Shown piece by piece: positions 6,378-14,286 of a stretch of 20,468 bases of DNA; position 1 is the stretch's first letter; each line of letters opens with the position of its first letter. Below the pieces are notes generated by a model, which saw only the letters and a program-made list of their open reading frames with translations, had not been told where the DNA came from and searched no databases. The stretch is from a virus, in IMG/VR virus record IMGVR_UViG_3300020436_000124, positions 1-20,468 of that record. One strand, written 5' to 3'. Position numbers and translations under genes: made by a program.

Positions 6378-6483
6378 GGGTTTTTTCTGCAATATCTCTA
6401 ATTGCCATCTCTTTTGCAAATAAAATATCGCCCCATTCTTCTTCTGTATAATACTCTTCATCGGATTCTTTTTCTTCTGACAT
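6361..6483 (-). CDS. 40-aa acidic protein between VWA and AAA+ genes
   Basis: ATG at 6483 gives MSEEKESDEEYYTEEEWGDI followed by LFAKEMAIRDIAEKTLDNSE. It is strongly acidic, with no membrane segment and a likely helical second half. AGAGGTG lies about 6 nt upstream, and the gene begins 10 bp after the VWA stop. The stop codon sits just before the -10 of the next promoter, so the promoter -35 is coding here. Function unknown; the context suggests an adaptor or regulator of the VWA/AAA+ pair. Confidence 0.7.
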   Translation of the reverse strand: MSEEKESDEEYYTEEEWGDILFAKEMAIRDIAEKTLDNSE

Positions 6484-6493
6484 TTTGACACCT

Positions 6494-8866
6494 CTATGCT
6501 ACTTGTTCAATGAATTTGTTAAGAACTACACGGTTGCGTAATTTCTTACGATTCATTTTTCTGAAAGCGGTACGAATTGCAGATTTTTTAGAACCAGCAT
6601 CAACTTTGTCAAGTTCTGACCGATCATCAATCTGCAAATCCGAACCATCTTTAATTATATAGAGGTTGTCGTAACCGTCAATCTCAGCAACAATGCATTT
6701 TTCTTTACGCCATGAGTCCATCATGTTCTCAAATGATTTGTTATCGTTTGAGTAATAACTTGCTTTATGACGGTCAAGACGATTGACAAGAAAGAAACCG
6801 ATGATGTTAGCACCAGTCGCTTCACGCAAAGAATTGAACAACATTTCAGTAGTTGCTCGGTGAGAAGCAGACCAACCCAGTGTTTTGGATCGTGTAACTT
6901 CTGACTTTGATGGTATGTCACGGACAGTCAATTGATCATTACGACCAATATGTTGTTCTTTACCTTCCGAATCAAGATAATAACCTGCTTGACTAGAATC
7001 ACCATCAGTGAGAAATACAGTATTGACAATCTGAACATTGTGGTCTCGCTTGAATCTGCGAACCAGTTCATGACTAGCAACGATGGCGGCATTCAACGGT
7101 GTGCCACCCAAGCAGTATTGTCCAGGTATTGAAGGAAGTTGTCCGCCATTATAATGCCAATTGTTTTTGTAATTATAATGATCACGGATGTTGATAGCAT
7201 TCCAACATGCTTTGTTGAATTCAATGTTTGACATTTTACTTGAAAACAACTGCATGAGATTGAAATGATCTTGCTCACAAAAATCACCAGGTTGATATTC
7301 CCACTTGTTTTTATTATTATCGGTGCAATCAATAATTGATTCATTGTCAGAACGCCATATTCTATCAGTAAATGCATAGACATCAAACGGAATATTCACT
7401 TTTTTGCAGAACATCACAAGTATCATCATTTGCTCAACTGTACCGGCCATGTTAGCACTCATTGAACCAGACCAGTCAATAAACATGACAAGACCATGAT
7501 TCTTACCGCTTGTAACTGTTGCCACTCGCTTGAACAGATTGTCAGAATACTTGTAAGAGTAAAGTTTTGATGTTTCAAGAACACCAGTGTTTGCCGATGC
7601 GGTACGCTTGTACTCATCTGCACGTTTCTTCATCTCAAATTCTTTAGCAAGATAATCAACAATCGATTTGTTTTGCTCACGAAATTCTTTGTATCGTTTG
7701 GGTGCAGATGACCAAGATTGAGATGGTGTCATGGTACCCCAATAACCAGAATCTTTCTCTTGATTGTAATACCATTCATGCAACTTAGCCAACTGCTTGT
7801 AATCAATAACAATCTTATCAAGAATTGGTTTTGGCAGATTGGCATAGATATATTTTTTATCACTGTCAATCTTATCATTCAGATCTGTTTCTCTTCTGCG
7901 AAAGAATTCATCAGTAATTGAACGAGGACCTGAAACTGCATTAGGATTAATGTTAGTATTGACACCACCTTCAGCACCTACAGTGTTTGACGGATTGACT
8001 TGACTATCAGACTCATCTTCTTTTTCACCCTCTGGGTTATCAGCAGAAGAATTACCAGTAGAAGAATTAGTTTCTTCTGAACCATTTGATGAATCATCAG
8101 ACTCGGCAGAATCACCATCAGAATCATCGCTTTCAGAACCCTCATTTTCATCAGAACTTTGAGGCATACCTGACTGGGACATTGACTCATCGGTGTCTTC
8201 ACTCCACTCAAACGGAGTCTCACCAGTCATATCCATTTCAATTTCTTCGTCATCTTCACCATAACCATCACTTGAAAACATATCAAAATCATGATCATCG
8301 GTCATACTTTCATTTTCTGCACAATAATCATAAAGGCGGTCAGTGAATTCAACAATCTCAGGAAAAGTTTCAAGAGACATCAATTCATCAACCCACTTCA
8401 TTTCATCTTCATTAAATGAAATACCCATTGAAGCACCACCTTTTGTATGAAGATTGATGCGGTCAATGAGAGGTAGAGTATCGACATTTACATGATTGAT
8501 ACCAAAGAAATCATTTTTCATCAATTCACGATACCCAAGCACCATGGCCTTAGATGCACCAGGATACTTTCGCTTGATTTTTTTCTCAATACGAGCATCT
8601 TCAGTGACATTAAGAAATGACTTGTAACCACTACCTTTTTCATTACCTGATGAATGCCAACCATCAGCAGGAGTATTGAGTGCATGACTTACTTCATGAA
8701 GAACAAGCAGGTCATATACATCACCGTCCATCCACTTGAAAATTGGAAGGTAAAGCACACGTTTTTTAGGATCAAAGGCGGCAGTTTCGTAATTGCCGTG
8801 TTCAACTTTGATGTTCTCAGTCGCCAGCAGTTTTGCCAGCATCGATTTTGATTCTCTTAAATCCAT
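6494..8866 (-). CDS. VWA-domain protein with N-terminal HExxH motif (CobT-like)
   Basis: A 790-aa protein. The N-terminal region carries VLHEVSHALNTP with HEVSH at 57-61 and NVTEDARIE at 86-94, a layout like a zinc metallopeptidase in which the second motif would give the third ligand. Residues about 185-295 are extremely rich in Asp, Glu and Ser (low complexity, a linker as in CobT). The C-terminal VWA domain has the full MIDAS set: DWSGS (464-468), GGTPL (587-591) and LTDGDSS (619-625). MoxR/VWA pairs drive metal insertion or protein remodelling in bacteria, and this gene is paired with a MoxR-like ATPase. Whether the HExxH site is active is unknown. It has its own promoter (8903-8930); the ribosome site before the ATG at 8866 is weak. 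Confidence 0.88.
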   Translation of the reverse strand: MDLRESKSMLAKLLATENIKVEHGNYETAAFDPKKRVLYLPIFKWMDGDVYDLLVLHEVSHALNTPADGWHSSGNEKGSGYKSFLNVTEDARIEKKIKRKYPGASKAMVLGYRELMKNDFFGINHVNVDTLPLIDRINLHTKGGASMGISFNEDEMKWVDELMSLETFPEIVEFTDRLYDYCAENESMTDDHDFDMFSSDGYGEDDEEIEMDMTGETPFEWSEDTDESMSQSGMPQSSDENEGSESDDSDGDSAESDDSSNGSEETNSSTGNSSADNPEGEKEDESDSQVNPSNTVGAEGGVNTNINPNAVSGPRSITDEFFRRRETDLNDKIDSDKKYIYANLPKPILDKIVIDYKQLAKLHEWYYNQEKDSGYWGTMTPSQSWSSAPKRYKEFREQNKSIVDYLAKEFEMKKRADEYKRTASANTGVLETSKLYSYKYSDNLFKRVATVTSGKNHGLVMFIDWSGSMSANMAGTVEQMMILVMFCKKVNIPFDVYAFTDRIWRSDNESIIDCTDNNKNKWEYQPGDFCEQDHFNLMQLFSSKMSNIEFNKACWNAINIRDHYNYKNNWHYNGGQLPSIPGQYCLGGTPLNAAIVASHELVRRFKRDHNVQIVNTVFLTDGDSSQAGYYLDSEGKEQHIGRNDQLTVRDIPSKSEVTRSKTLGWSASHRATTEMLFNSLREATGANIIGFFLVNRLDRHKASYYSNDNKSFENMMDSWRKEKCIVAEIDGYDNLYIIKDGSDLQIDDRSELDKVDAGSKKSAIRTAFRKMNRKKLRNRVVLNKFIEQVA

Positions 8867-8902
8867 AAGATATCTGGGTTAAGGTTTCTCAACAACATTT
8901 AT

Positions 8903-8930
8903 ATAGTACCAAATTTTGAGGGAATGTCAA
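8903..8930 (-). promoter_or_regulatory. Promoter for the VWA-AAA+ operon
   Basis: TTGACA (8930-8925), a 16-nt spacer and TACTAT (8908-8903) with an extended TGG before the -10. It lies between the tRNA-Gly gene and the VWA gene and leaves a leader of about 30 nt. Confidence 0.85.
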
Positions 8931-8941
8931 GGGTTTTTTTG

Positions 8942-9017
8942 TGGAGCGAGTAACGAGATTCGAACTCGTGACCTTTTGCTTGGCAAGCAAACGTTCTACC
9001 AACTGAACTATACTCGC
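8942..9017 (-). tRNA. tRNA-Gly(GCC), CCA encoded
   Basis: A complete 76-nt cloverleaf. Acceptor GCGAGTA pairs with TACTCGC; D arm GTTC/GAAC; anticodon arm TTTGC/GCAAA with loop TTGCCAA (anticodon GCC); T arm ACGAG/CTCGT with loop TTCGAAT; discriminator T and an encoded CCA. The U discriminator fits bacterial tRNA-Gly. It reads GGC and GGT codons. It lies in the gap between the methyltransferase-like gene and the VWA operon and is on the same strand. Confidence 0.96.
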
Positions 9018-9024
9018 TTTATGA

Positions 9025-9046
9025 GCCGACTTTTTCGGCATTTTTT
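9025..9046 (+). terminator. Plus-strand rho-independent terminator-like hairpin
   Basis: GCCGA (9025-9029) and TCGGC (9035-9039) form a short stem followed by A and six T on the plus strand. On the minus strand, where the genes lie, an A-run precedes it and no T-run follows, so it would only stop antisense transcription. Confidence 0.5.
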
Positions 9047-9074
9047 CCCTCCGGATTTTGGAGGGGGTATTTTT
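9047..9074 (+). terminator. Second plus-strand terminator-like hairpin
   Basis: CCCTCC (9047-9052) and GGAGGG (9060-9065) form a GC-rich stem with a 7-nt loop, followed by GGTATTTTT on the plus strand. It abuts the 3' end of the methyltransferase-like gene. On the minus strand it could act as a 3' stability or processing hairpin ahead of the tRNA. Confidence 0.45.
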
Positions 9075-9081
9075 GTTTGGG

Positions 9082-10623
9082 TTAGCCTGGTTTTTTCCAG
9101 ACAAAAATCGGTTCATACTTGAACCACTTGCCATCTACTTGAACTGCATTCTTATAACTTGGTTTGCCATCTTCATCAATACGGTTACCACCTGGCATCC
9201 AAGCCAATGTCATCTTCACTACTTCAACAAACTCCATACCATGCTCTCTCAATATCTTGTTACTGTCTTCTTCAAGAGGTAGCATGTCAGGACCAAACTT
9301 CGCATCAGCAATATTCCAAAGCAAATATCTGTTTGGTTTTAGATACTCAATACACGTTTCAAGAGTTGGTCTCAGAAAACCATCTACCCAAGACTGGTAT
9401 TCTGGGAACTTTTTGTAAGATTGCTCTTCGTCTTCTGAATAGGCTTCTTTTGCAAAATATGGAGGACTTGTGAAAACGAGATCAAGTTTTCCTCTGTACG
9501 TCTGAAACTGCTGATTGGTTTTGATTTCTTCTGAACCGAGTTGATAAACTTCATAGGTATGGTCGTGCGGGAAAAGAGATCCATATTTATTCTCGTTAAA
9601 AAAGTTTGCAAGGTACTCATACTTTGTAATACCCAATTCTTCAATCGTATGATCCGTGTTTGGGTCGGTCCCAATATAGTGGATATTACGGTCGTCACGG
9701 ACAGACATAGCCCCAAGAATACGACCGCCCCAACCGCTAGAAGGGTCATAAATGTTGATAACATCCTGCTCTTTAATGTGTTCAGTATATCTCTCATACA
9801 AATATTTAGCGGTGAGTGGTGGAAAATTCACTGCGTATTGACACCATGAAATACGAAATGCTTTAAAACCTACAGGAAATATTCTCTGACCAAATTTGAA
9901 CAAACGAATACGAAATAAATCATTTTCATCAAGTTTAGCGTTTATCAAACATTTTTCAGGAATATTTAATTGCTCGACATCTTCTTTCGAAAGTGTAGCC
10001 CACTTCACATTCAAAAGATCTTGATTGTGACCTGAATATTCAGTGTCTTCTGAAAAAGGTGCTATCCAATAATCATGTGTATTCTTGTGTCTAAAATCAC
10101 GTTCAAAGATTTCAACCCATTGCTTACCTGATTCAGCAGGTATCAAAAATTCTTTAATTTTACCTTGAATCGGTACTGTTCTTGAATACTCATAAAAACT
10201 GTCTCGTTTAAAATGACGATGTGCATACTTATAAACTTTTTCAGACAAATCATCACGAACAAAATGATCGTAGATTGAAAGACCATCATCATTTTTAGAA
10301 TAATTAATTCTGGTCTTCATCATCGTCGGAAAGAACTGATTACAGGCATTACCGATGACTGATGTATTGCGAACTATGTTGTCACCTTTGTCCATCTCAT
10401 GAACAGGAAATGATGACATCTTATTGAATTGATCTATGATATCTTTTTCATTCCAACCAACTCTCGGTGGCAACCCAAGTTCATCCCAAGCATATGCGAC
10501 TTCTTTACGCATATCTGAAAGCCATTGACGAAATTCATCATCTGACATCCAAAGAACTTCTTCAAATGTTTTATTTACTTCATGATCTAAAACGTAATCA
10601 TTACGTTCATAGAAATGTTTCAT
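9082..10623 (-). CDS. DNA methyltransferase-like protein with unknown N-terminal half
   Basis: A 513-aa protein from the ATG at 10623, chosen because it forms an ATGA overlap with the upstream stop. The C-terminal half is a SAM-dependent amino-methyltransferase: motif I YDPSSGWGGR (292-301), an acidic GTDPN after the next strand (318-322), and motif IV TSPPYF (385-390), the catalytic S/D-PP-Y/F/W motif of N6-adenine and N4-cytosine DNA methylases. The N-terminal 270 residues are not recognised; EFLIPAESGKQWVEIFERDF and HDYWIAPFSEDT (183-194) stand out. No restriction endonuclease is adjacent. It is coupled to the PLP-fold gene, so the two may act together. Target and modification are unknown. 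Confidence 0.8.
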   Translation of the reverse strand: MKHFYERNDYVLDHEVNKTFEEVLWMSDDEFRQWLSDMRKEVAYAWDELGLPPRVGWNEKDIIDQFNKMSSFPVHEMDKGDNIVRNTSVIGNACNQFFPTMMKTRINYSKNDDGLSIYDHFVRDDLSEKVYKYAHRHFKRDSFYEYSRTVPIQGKIKEFLIPAESGKQWVEIFERDFRHKNTHDYWIAPFSEDTEYSGHNQDLLNVKWATLSKEDVEQLNIPEKCLINAKLDENDLFRIRLFKFGQRIFPVGFKAFRISWCQYAVNFPPLTAKYLYERYTEHIKEQDVINIYDPSSGWGGRILGAMSVRDDRNIHYIGTDPNTDHTIEELGITKYEYLANFFNENKYGSLFPHDHTYEVYQLGSEEIKTNQQFQTYRGKLDLVFTSPPYFAKEAYSEDEEQSYKKFPEYQSWVDGFLRPTLETCIEYLKPNRYLLWNIADAKFGPDMLPLEEDSNKILREHGMEFVEVVKMTLAWMPGGNRIDEDGKPSYKNAVQVDGKWFKYEPIFVWKKPG

Positions 10624-11408
10624 GCACCCACGTTCCAAAATAATGTTGTACCTTTTTTATCTGAAAGTTCTTGAATAAACTTCCATGCTTTTGCATCATA
10701 TGTAGGTGCGGAAGGAAACGGTGGCATCTCGTCTTCTTTCACAGGCTGATCAAACTTGTATTCGCTACGATGATAGATTGCTCTACCTATTTCTCTTTCA
10801 TTCATGGTATGCCCCACACTTACAACATGTATTGTAGCATGAGGCCACGCAAATTGCAAGCCCCTATTTAATGTACCGCTTGAACCTACAGTCCATACTT
10901 CATCTGGTGTTATAGGAAGACTTCTTGCAACTTTAATTATAGAACCAAGAACTGAAGGATGCTCTAGTCCCAAAGGCAACACCATTCTGTCAGATGACTC
11001 GGCGGCATAATCTTTTGCACGTTTTTGTGTGACTGTTAGCATACCATTTTCTACCCAATGATAATCAACTCCTAATTCTATACCTCTCTTTTGATATTCT
11101 GTAAGATTTTTTTCATCTCGCTTTGCCATGAATAATACTGCCTTTTTATTGTGTTTTTTACACGCAATCGGCAAACTTATTTGTGCATATCCTGTAGCAG
11201 GGCATGATCCAAAAACCCACTCATTAATTTCTTTATTAGATGATATTAAATAATCTATAAATCGAACTTTTGAGCCTGCATTAAGTAAATCATCTCTTAC
11301 AACATGAATACCATCATGTTTAATAATTTCAGGATTAGGATATGGATCTGTCCAATCTTTTATAAGATTTAAATAATCTTCGTCAGTTTCTTCCCATAAT
11401 GTACTCAT
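10620..11408 (-). CDS. PLP-dependent fold-type II enzyme-like protein (ACC deaminase/D-cysteine desulfhydrase-like)
   Basis: A 262-aa protein. HVVRDDLLNAGSKVRFIDYL (35-54) matches the IKRDDxxG-NKxRKLE segment where ACC deaminase and D-cysteine desulfhydrase carry the PLP lysine; here that would be K47. EWVFGSCPATGYAQ (63-76) corresponds to the substrate-binding SNHxRQ loop but is altered, and VWTVGSSGTLNRG (171-183) is the PLP phosphate loop. It is shorter than the bacterial enzymes (about 330 aa). It is coupled by ATGA overlaps to the glycosyltransferase-like gene upstream and the methyltransferase-like gene downstream. The changed substrate loop suggests a different substrate from the named enzymes. 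Confidence 0.72.
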   Translation of the reverse strand: MSTLWEETDEDYLNLIKDWTDPYPNPEIIKHDGIHVVRDDLLNAGSKVRFIDYLISSNKEINEWVFGSCPATGYAQISLPIACKKHNKKAVLFMAKRDEKNLTEYQKRGIELGVDYHWVENGMLTVTQKRAKDYAAESSDRMVLPLGLEHPSVLGSIIKVARSLPITPDEVWTVGSSGTLNRGLQFAWPHATIHVVSVGHTMNEREIGRAIYHRSEYKFDQPVKEDEMPPFPSAPTYDAKAWKFIQELSDKKGTTLFWNVGA

Positions 11409-12394
11409 GATTTATATCCAAAATGCCTTTCGTCTGTTAAGTTAAATGTATAAACTTTTCTTTTTTGATATTTTAATTCGATTTTAGTAGGTTTTTCTAT
11501 TTGATGTGAAATGCCTAATTTCATTTCTTTATCATTTATAGTAAAAATTAAATTTTCTAAATCTTTTGGTGAGTCTTGCATTGGTATCATAATAATGTAA
11601 TGATTTTTTTCAACTTTATGTGGTATGGCATACACAAGATACTCTATATTTTTTTTATCTTTAAATTTTACATAAGGTGAAAAAAACTTTTTATCAGGAT
11701 CTTGATCAAAGGCAATTACACCTAAAGAACCATTTGTGGAATGTGTATTTTCTACTAACAAGGTTCTTAATCCCTCTTTTCTACAAAACAAACTCATCCA
11801 TCTCTCTAAAGTTGGTTCATGTATTGTCTTATATTTCCACCATTTACTATAAGGATACAATTTTTGAGCAAATTTAGAATTAAAACTAAAAAATTCTGTA
11901 TTACCAGCGGTATATCCTAAGTTTTTTATCTTAAACGGATAAAAAATTGAATCTGTATTATTCTTCTTTATTTCTGTAATATGATGCGGTAATTGTTCTA
12001 TGCAAAAATCAACAACATCATAATTCATAAAAGAAAATGTAGAATAGCCTTTATTAATACCAAGTGCGATACCATCACACGTTGATATCAAATGTGCAAA
12101 ACTATGATTGACCAAAGGAAAATGTAAAGTTCCATCTATTAAATTTGTTTCTAATACAAACTTCCAATTTTTCGTATAATCCTCACAAATATCCCAATTC
12201 ATTAATGGATTATATTTGTTGTATATTACATAGTTTGTATTTTCTAAAATATCACTAGGTATTGTTGTATGGTGAGTGACATAGCATGTAGTTATTTTTT
12301 CGATTTTACCCAATCGTTGAAATAACTTCGATGCTAAGTCTTCTTTTTGTTTTGTATTGGGATAACCAGCAACAATTACAAAATGTTCGCTCAA
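11405..12394 (-). CDS. Putative glycosyltransferase-like protein
   Basis: A 329-aa protein, tentatively glycosyltransferase-like. HFVIVAGYPNTKQKEDL (4-20) and a later THHTTIPSDILENTNYVIYNKYNPLM (40-65) resemble a marine bacterial/viral family with a SHxPIP..D..YNPL pattern, and GIALGINKGYSTFSFMNYDV (about 110-129) resembles its next core segment. No clear DxD is seen. The start is TTG at 12394: GAAGG lies about 9 nt upstream, and TTGA overlaps the stop of the 39-aa ORF. It ends in an ATGA overlap with the PLP-fold gene. The sequence is AT-richer than its neighbours. Confidence 0.55.
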   Translation of the reverse strand: MSEHFVIVAGYPNTKQKEDLASKLFQRLGKIEKITTCYVTHHTTIPSDILENTNYVIYNKYNPLMNWDICEDYTKNWKFVLETNLIDGTLHFPLVNHSFAHLISTCDGIALGINKGYSTFSFMNYDVVDFCIEQLPHHITEIKKNNTDSIFYPFKIKNLGYTAGNTEFFSFNSKFAQKLYPYSKWWKYKTIHEPTLERWMSLFCRKEGLRTLLVENTHSTNGSLGVIAFDQDPDKKFFSPYVKFKDKKNIEYLVYAIPHKVEKNHYIIMIPMQDSPKDLENLIFTINDKEMKLGISHQIEKPTKIELKYQKRKVYTFNLTDERHFGYKS

Positions 12395-12510
12395 TCAATC
12401 CAACCTTCACCTTTTATCAGGTGATGAAATCTATGTTTTAATACCGTAAAAAATAATTTGAGTAAAGTATCTTCGGTATATGTACCATTCTCAACTTTCA
12501 AAATATACAT
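12391..12510 (-). CDS. 39-aa small ORF between the conserved phage protein and the glycosyltransferase-like gene
   Basis: ATG at 12510 gives MYILKVENGTYTEDTLLKLF, then FTVLKHRFHHLIKGEGWID. GTGAGAG sits about 4 nt upstream. It overlaps the gene upstream by 20 bp and the TTG start downstream by 4 bp, filling what would otherwise be a 96-bp gap. The compact hydrophobic-basic pattern with the GEGWID end looks like a real small phage protein. Function unknown. Confidence 0.6.
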   Translation of the reverse strand: MYILKVENGTYTEDTLLKLFFTVLKHRFHHLIKGEGWID

Positions 12511-13099
12511 GTTCTCTCACTGTTTCAGATTTAGATCTAAATGTATCGTTTAACATACACCACCAATCATACCAGTGTGGTTTCTCTGTTTTCCATGTCG
12601 CAAATCTACGTTTTTCAGTTGCATAGAAATTGCGATATGATGGTACAGAAGATTTTACAGTCAATTTGTATTCGTCTGGCATTGCGAGAGGTGGGTCTGA
12701 CCATCCGTTGTCTTGAAGATTGTCAGGTTTTCTTTTAATATATTCACGTAAATCAAGGTCTGTCTTATGAAACTTTCCATACCGCAACGTGAATTCAGCA
12801 CACAAAGCATTAAATAACTCATACAACCAATCATAATGTTGAGTGCTAGACCTAACCCAAATATTAGAAGGGTGTTTATAATGGGCGGCAAGATATAATT
12901 TATGCTCTCGGTCATCTGAGAATCTCCATCTAGTCAGTTTGTGACCTCGTTTGTTTTTTGTCTCATATGGTTCGCCATCAAGCAATCGGTGAGCGGTACT
13001 CATAAGTTGAGCATACTCAACAATCATTTTGGGCACATGCTTATCACAGTGATAACGTGCCGCAAGTACAGGATCTCTGTCAATAAAAAATATGTTCAT
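12491..13099 (-). CDS. Conserved phage protein with YHCDKHVPKM motif
   Basis: A 202-aa protein of a type I recall from many marine and other phages but without a known function. The N-terminus MNIFFIDRDPVLAARYHCDK continues HVPKMIVEYAQLMSTAHRLL (conserved His, Cys, Asp and Lys at 17-24). HPSNIWVRSS (76-85) and an aromatic, basic C-terminus (RFATWKTEKPHWYDWW) are characteristic. The His/Asp/Lys content would suit a nucleic acid enzyme, but that is a guess. It starts in an ATGA overlap with the hydroxylase-like gene. Confidence 0.8.
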   Translation of the reverse strand: MNIFFIDRDPVLAARYHCDKHVPKMIVEYAQLMSTAHRLLDGEPYETKNKRGHKLTRWRFSDDREHKLYLAAHYKHPSNIWVRSSTQHYDWLYELFNALCAEFTLRYGKFHKTDLDLREYIKRKPDNLQDNGWSDPPLAMPDEYKLTVKSSVPSYRNFYATEKRRFATWKTEKPHWYDWWCMLNDTFRSKSETVREHVYFES

Positions 13100-14286
13100 A
13101 ATAATGTTCTAGTTTTAGGATTTGATACTATATCAATTACTAAATGCACTCTGTCTTCTTCTCCGTTATTAACTGCACGGTGCGGTTTTCTAGTATCTAG
13201 CAACCATGCTTCATTTATACCCATATTAACACATTGTTTATGTCCTGTCAAGTCCCAAGACTCAAACAGAACTTTATCATTTGTGATGATAGGAAAATGT
13301 ATTCGCATTAACTTACCATCACCGACACCTGAATCGGTATCGACTAAATCAGTGTGACGATCTAATTCACCATCACCTGATTTCAGTTTCATAAATCGTA
13401 TTCGATGCACTTCATCCGCTTTGAGCATTTGTACAAGTTCTCTCACTTCAGCAAAGTCATCATATAAGTATGTATCTTGCATCTTAAATTCAACATCTTT
13501 ATTTTCTTCTTGCCATTTACTATTCATCTCTGATGGTTTTGTCATAAACTCTGGCTCTGGTCTATAACCTCTCAACGAAACTGCTGACCAAGATTTACGT
13601 TTATTATAGTTTGAGTAATGGTTAGAAAATGTAGGAAGTTTAGAAAGTTTCTCTTGTATTGCAGATATAAGATGTGAGATATCAGTAGGCAATTTTAATT
13701 TTACAAGATTATGGTATTCTGTGTCAGGCACTTTTGGGTGTTCTCTGCTCTCACCAAAAATATCTTTTGAGTATGGTAGAAACCAATACACAATCAATTC
13801 ACCAAATGTAGTAACTTTTGTACCAACTTTTTGCAACCCTAATTGCGTGTCAAAGATATCATTTGTTGCAGTATCTTCAGCCCAAGAGCATACCCAGACA
13901 TCAGTTCTGTGATTACGTATCACATAATCATAAAACTCTTGCTGACTTTCATGTGAATAATCAGTAAAAGCAAATCTATCAATTTTGACATCACCAGGCT
14001 CACGATATCCAATCGGTATGTCTTGATACATGTAAATAGGTGAGCGAGTTTTACATTCTTGAATAGTGAATGTAGAACCTTTAAGATTGACTACCGTTCC
14101 ATTACTTAGATGTTCAGCAATATCATTCTTTTTCATCTCTGAAAAAGGTGAGCAACTAAACTTGTTATAGTTCTCAAATCTTTTAGTGTGTTCTAAAAGA
14201 GTATCAAGATCTATACCTTTCTGCCACGGTTTCATTTGGGATTCGTTTTGATTGCTCGACTTTTTTGTTGAGGACTTCATCAACAT
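13096..14286 (-). CDS. Aspartyl/asparaginyl beta-hydroxylase-like protein with an extra N-terminal domain
   Basis: A protein of up to 396 aa. The C-terminal third resembles the Asp/Asn beta-hydroxylase (2-oxoglutarate/Fe(II)) family: HTD (311-313), RIHFPI (328-333), WLLDTRKPHRAVNN (361-374, H369) and RVHLVID (379-385) give the HxD...H iron triad and the Arg that would bind 2-oxoglutarate. Residues about 20-240 are a separate unrecognised region with RHTDVWVCSWAEDT-like text near 127-140. Start uncertain: no ribosome site precedes the ATGs at 14286, 14280 or 14235 (MKPWQKG), and a 48-49 aa ORF in another frame overlaps the first part, so 14235 may be the true start. Such enzymes can hydroxylate proteins; the target here is unknown. 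Confidence 0.72.
   Translation of the reverse strand: MLMKSSTKKSSNQNESQMKPWQKGIDLDTLLEHTKRFENYNKFSCSPFSEMKKNDIAEHLSNGTVVNLKGSTFTIQECKTRSPIYMYQDIPIGYREPGDVKIDRFAFTDYSHESQQEFYDYVIRNHRTDVWVCSWAEDTATNDIFDTQLGLQKVGTKVTTFGELIVYWFLPYSKDIFGESREHPKVPDTEYHNLVKLKLPTDISHLISAIQEKLSKLPTFSNHYSNYNKRKSWSAVSLRGYRPEPEFMTKPSEMNSKWQEENKDVEFKMQDTYLYDDFAEVRELVQMLKADEVHRIRFMKLKSGDGELDRHTDLVDTDSGVGDGKLMRIHFPIITNDKVLFESWDLTGHKQCVNMGINEAWLLDTRKPHRAVNNGEEDRVHLVIDIVSNPKTRTLL

Noticed and set aside
8889-9038. Small minus-strand ORF starting MPKKSAHK after a perfect GGAGGG site
   Set aside because: It reads straight through the tRNA-Gly gene, and its VQLVERLLAKQKV-type sequence is the usual product of translating a tRNA. 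The GGAGGG is one arm of a hairpin.
9159-9473. Plus-strand open frames opposite the methyltransferase-like gene
   Set aside because: They mirror the coding strand of a gene with clear methylase motifs.
12941-13357. 138-aa plus-strand open frame
   Set aside because: It is the reverse of two well-supported genes (hydroxylase-like and YHCDKHV protein) and has no recognisable domain or ribosome site in context.
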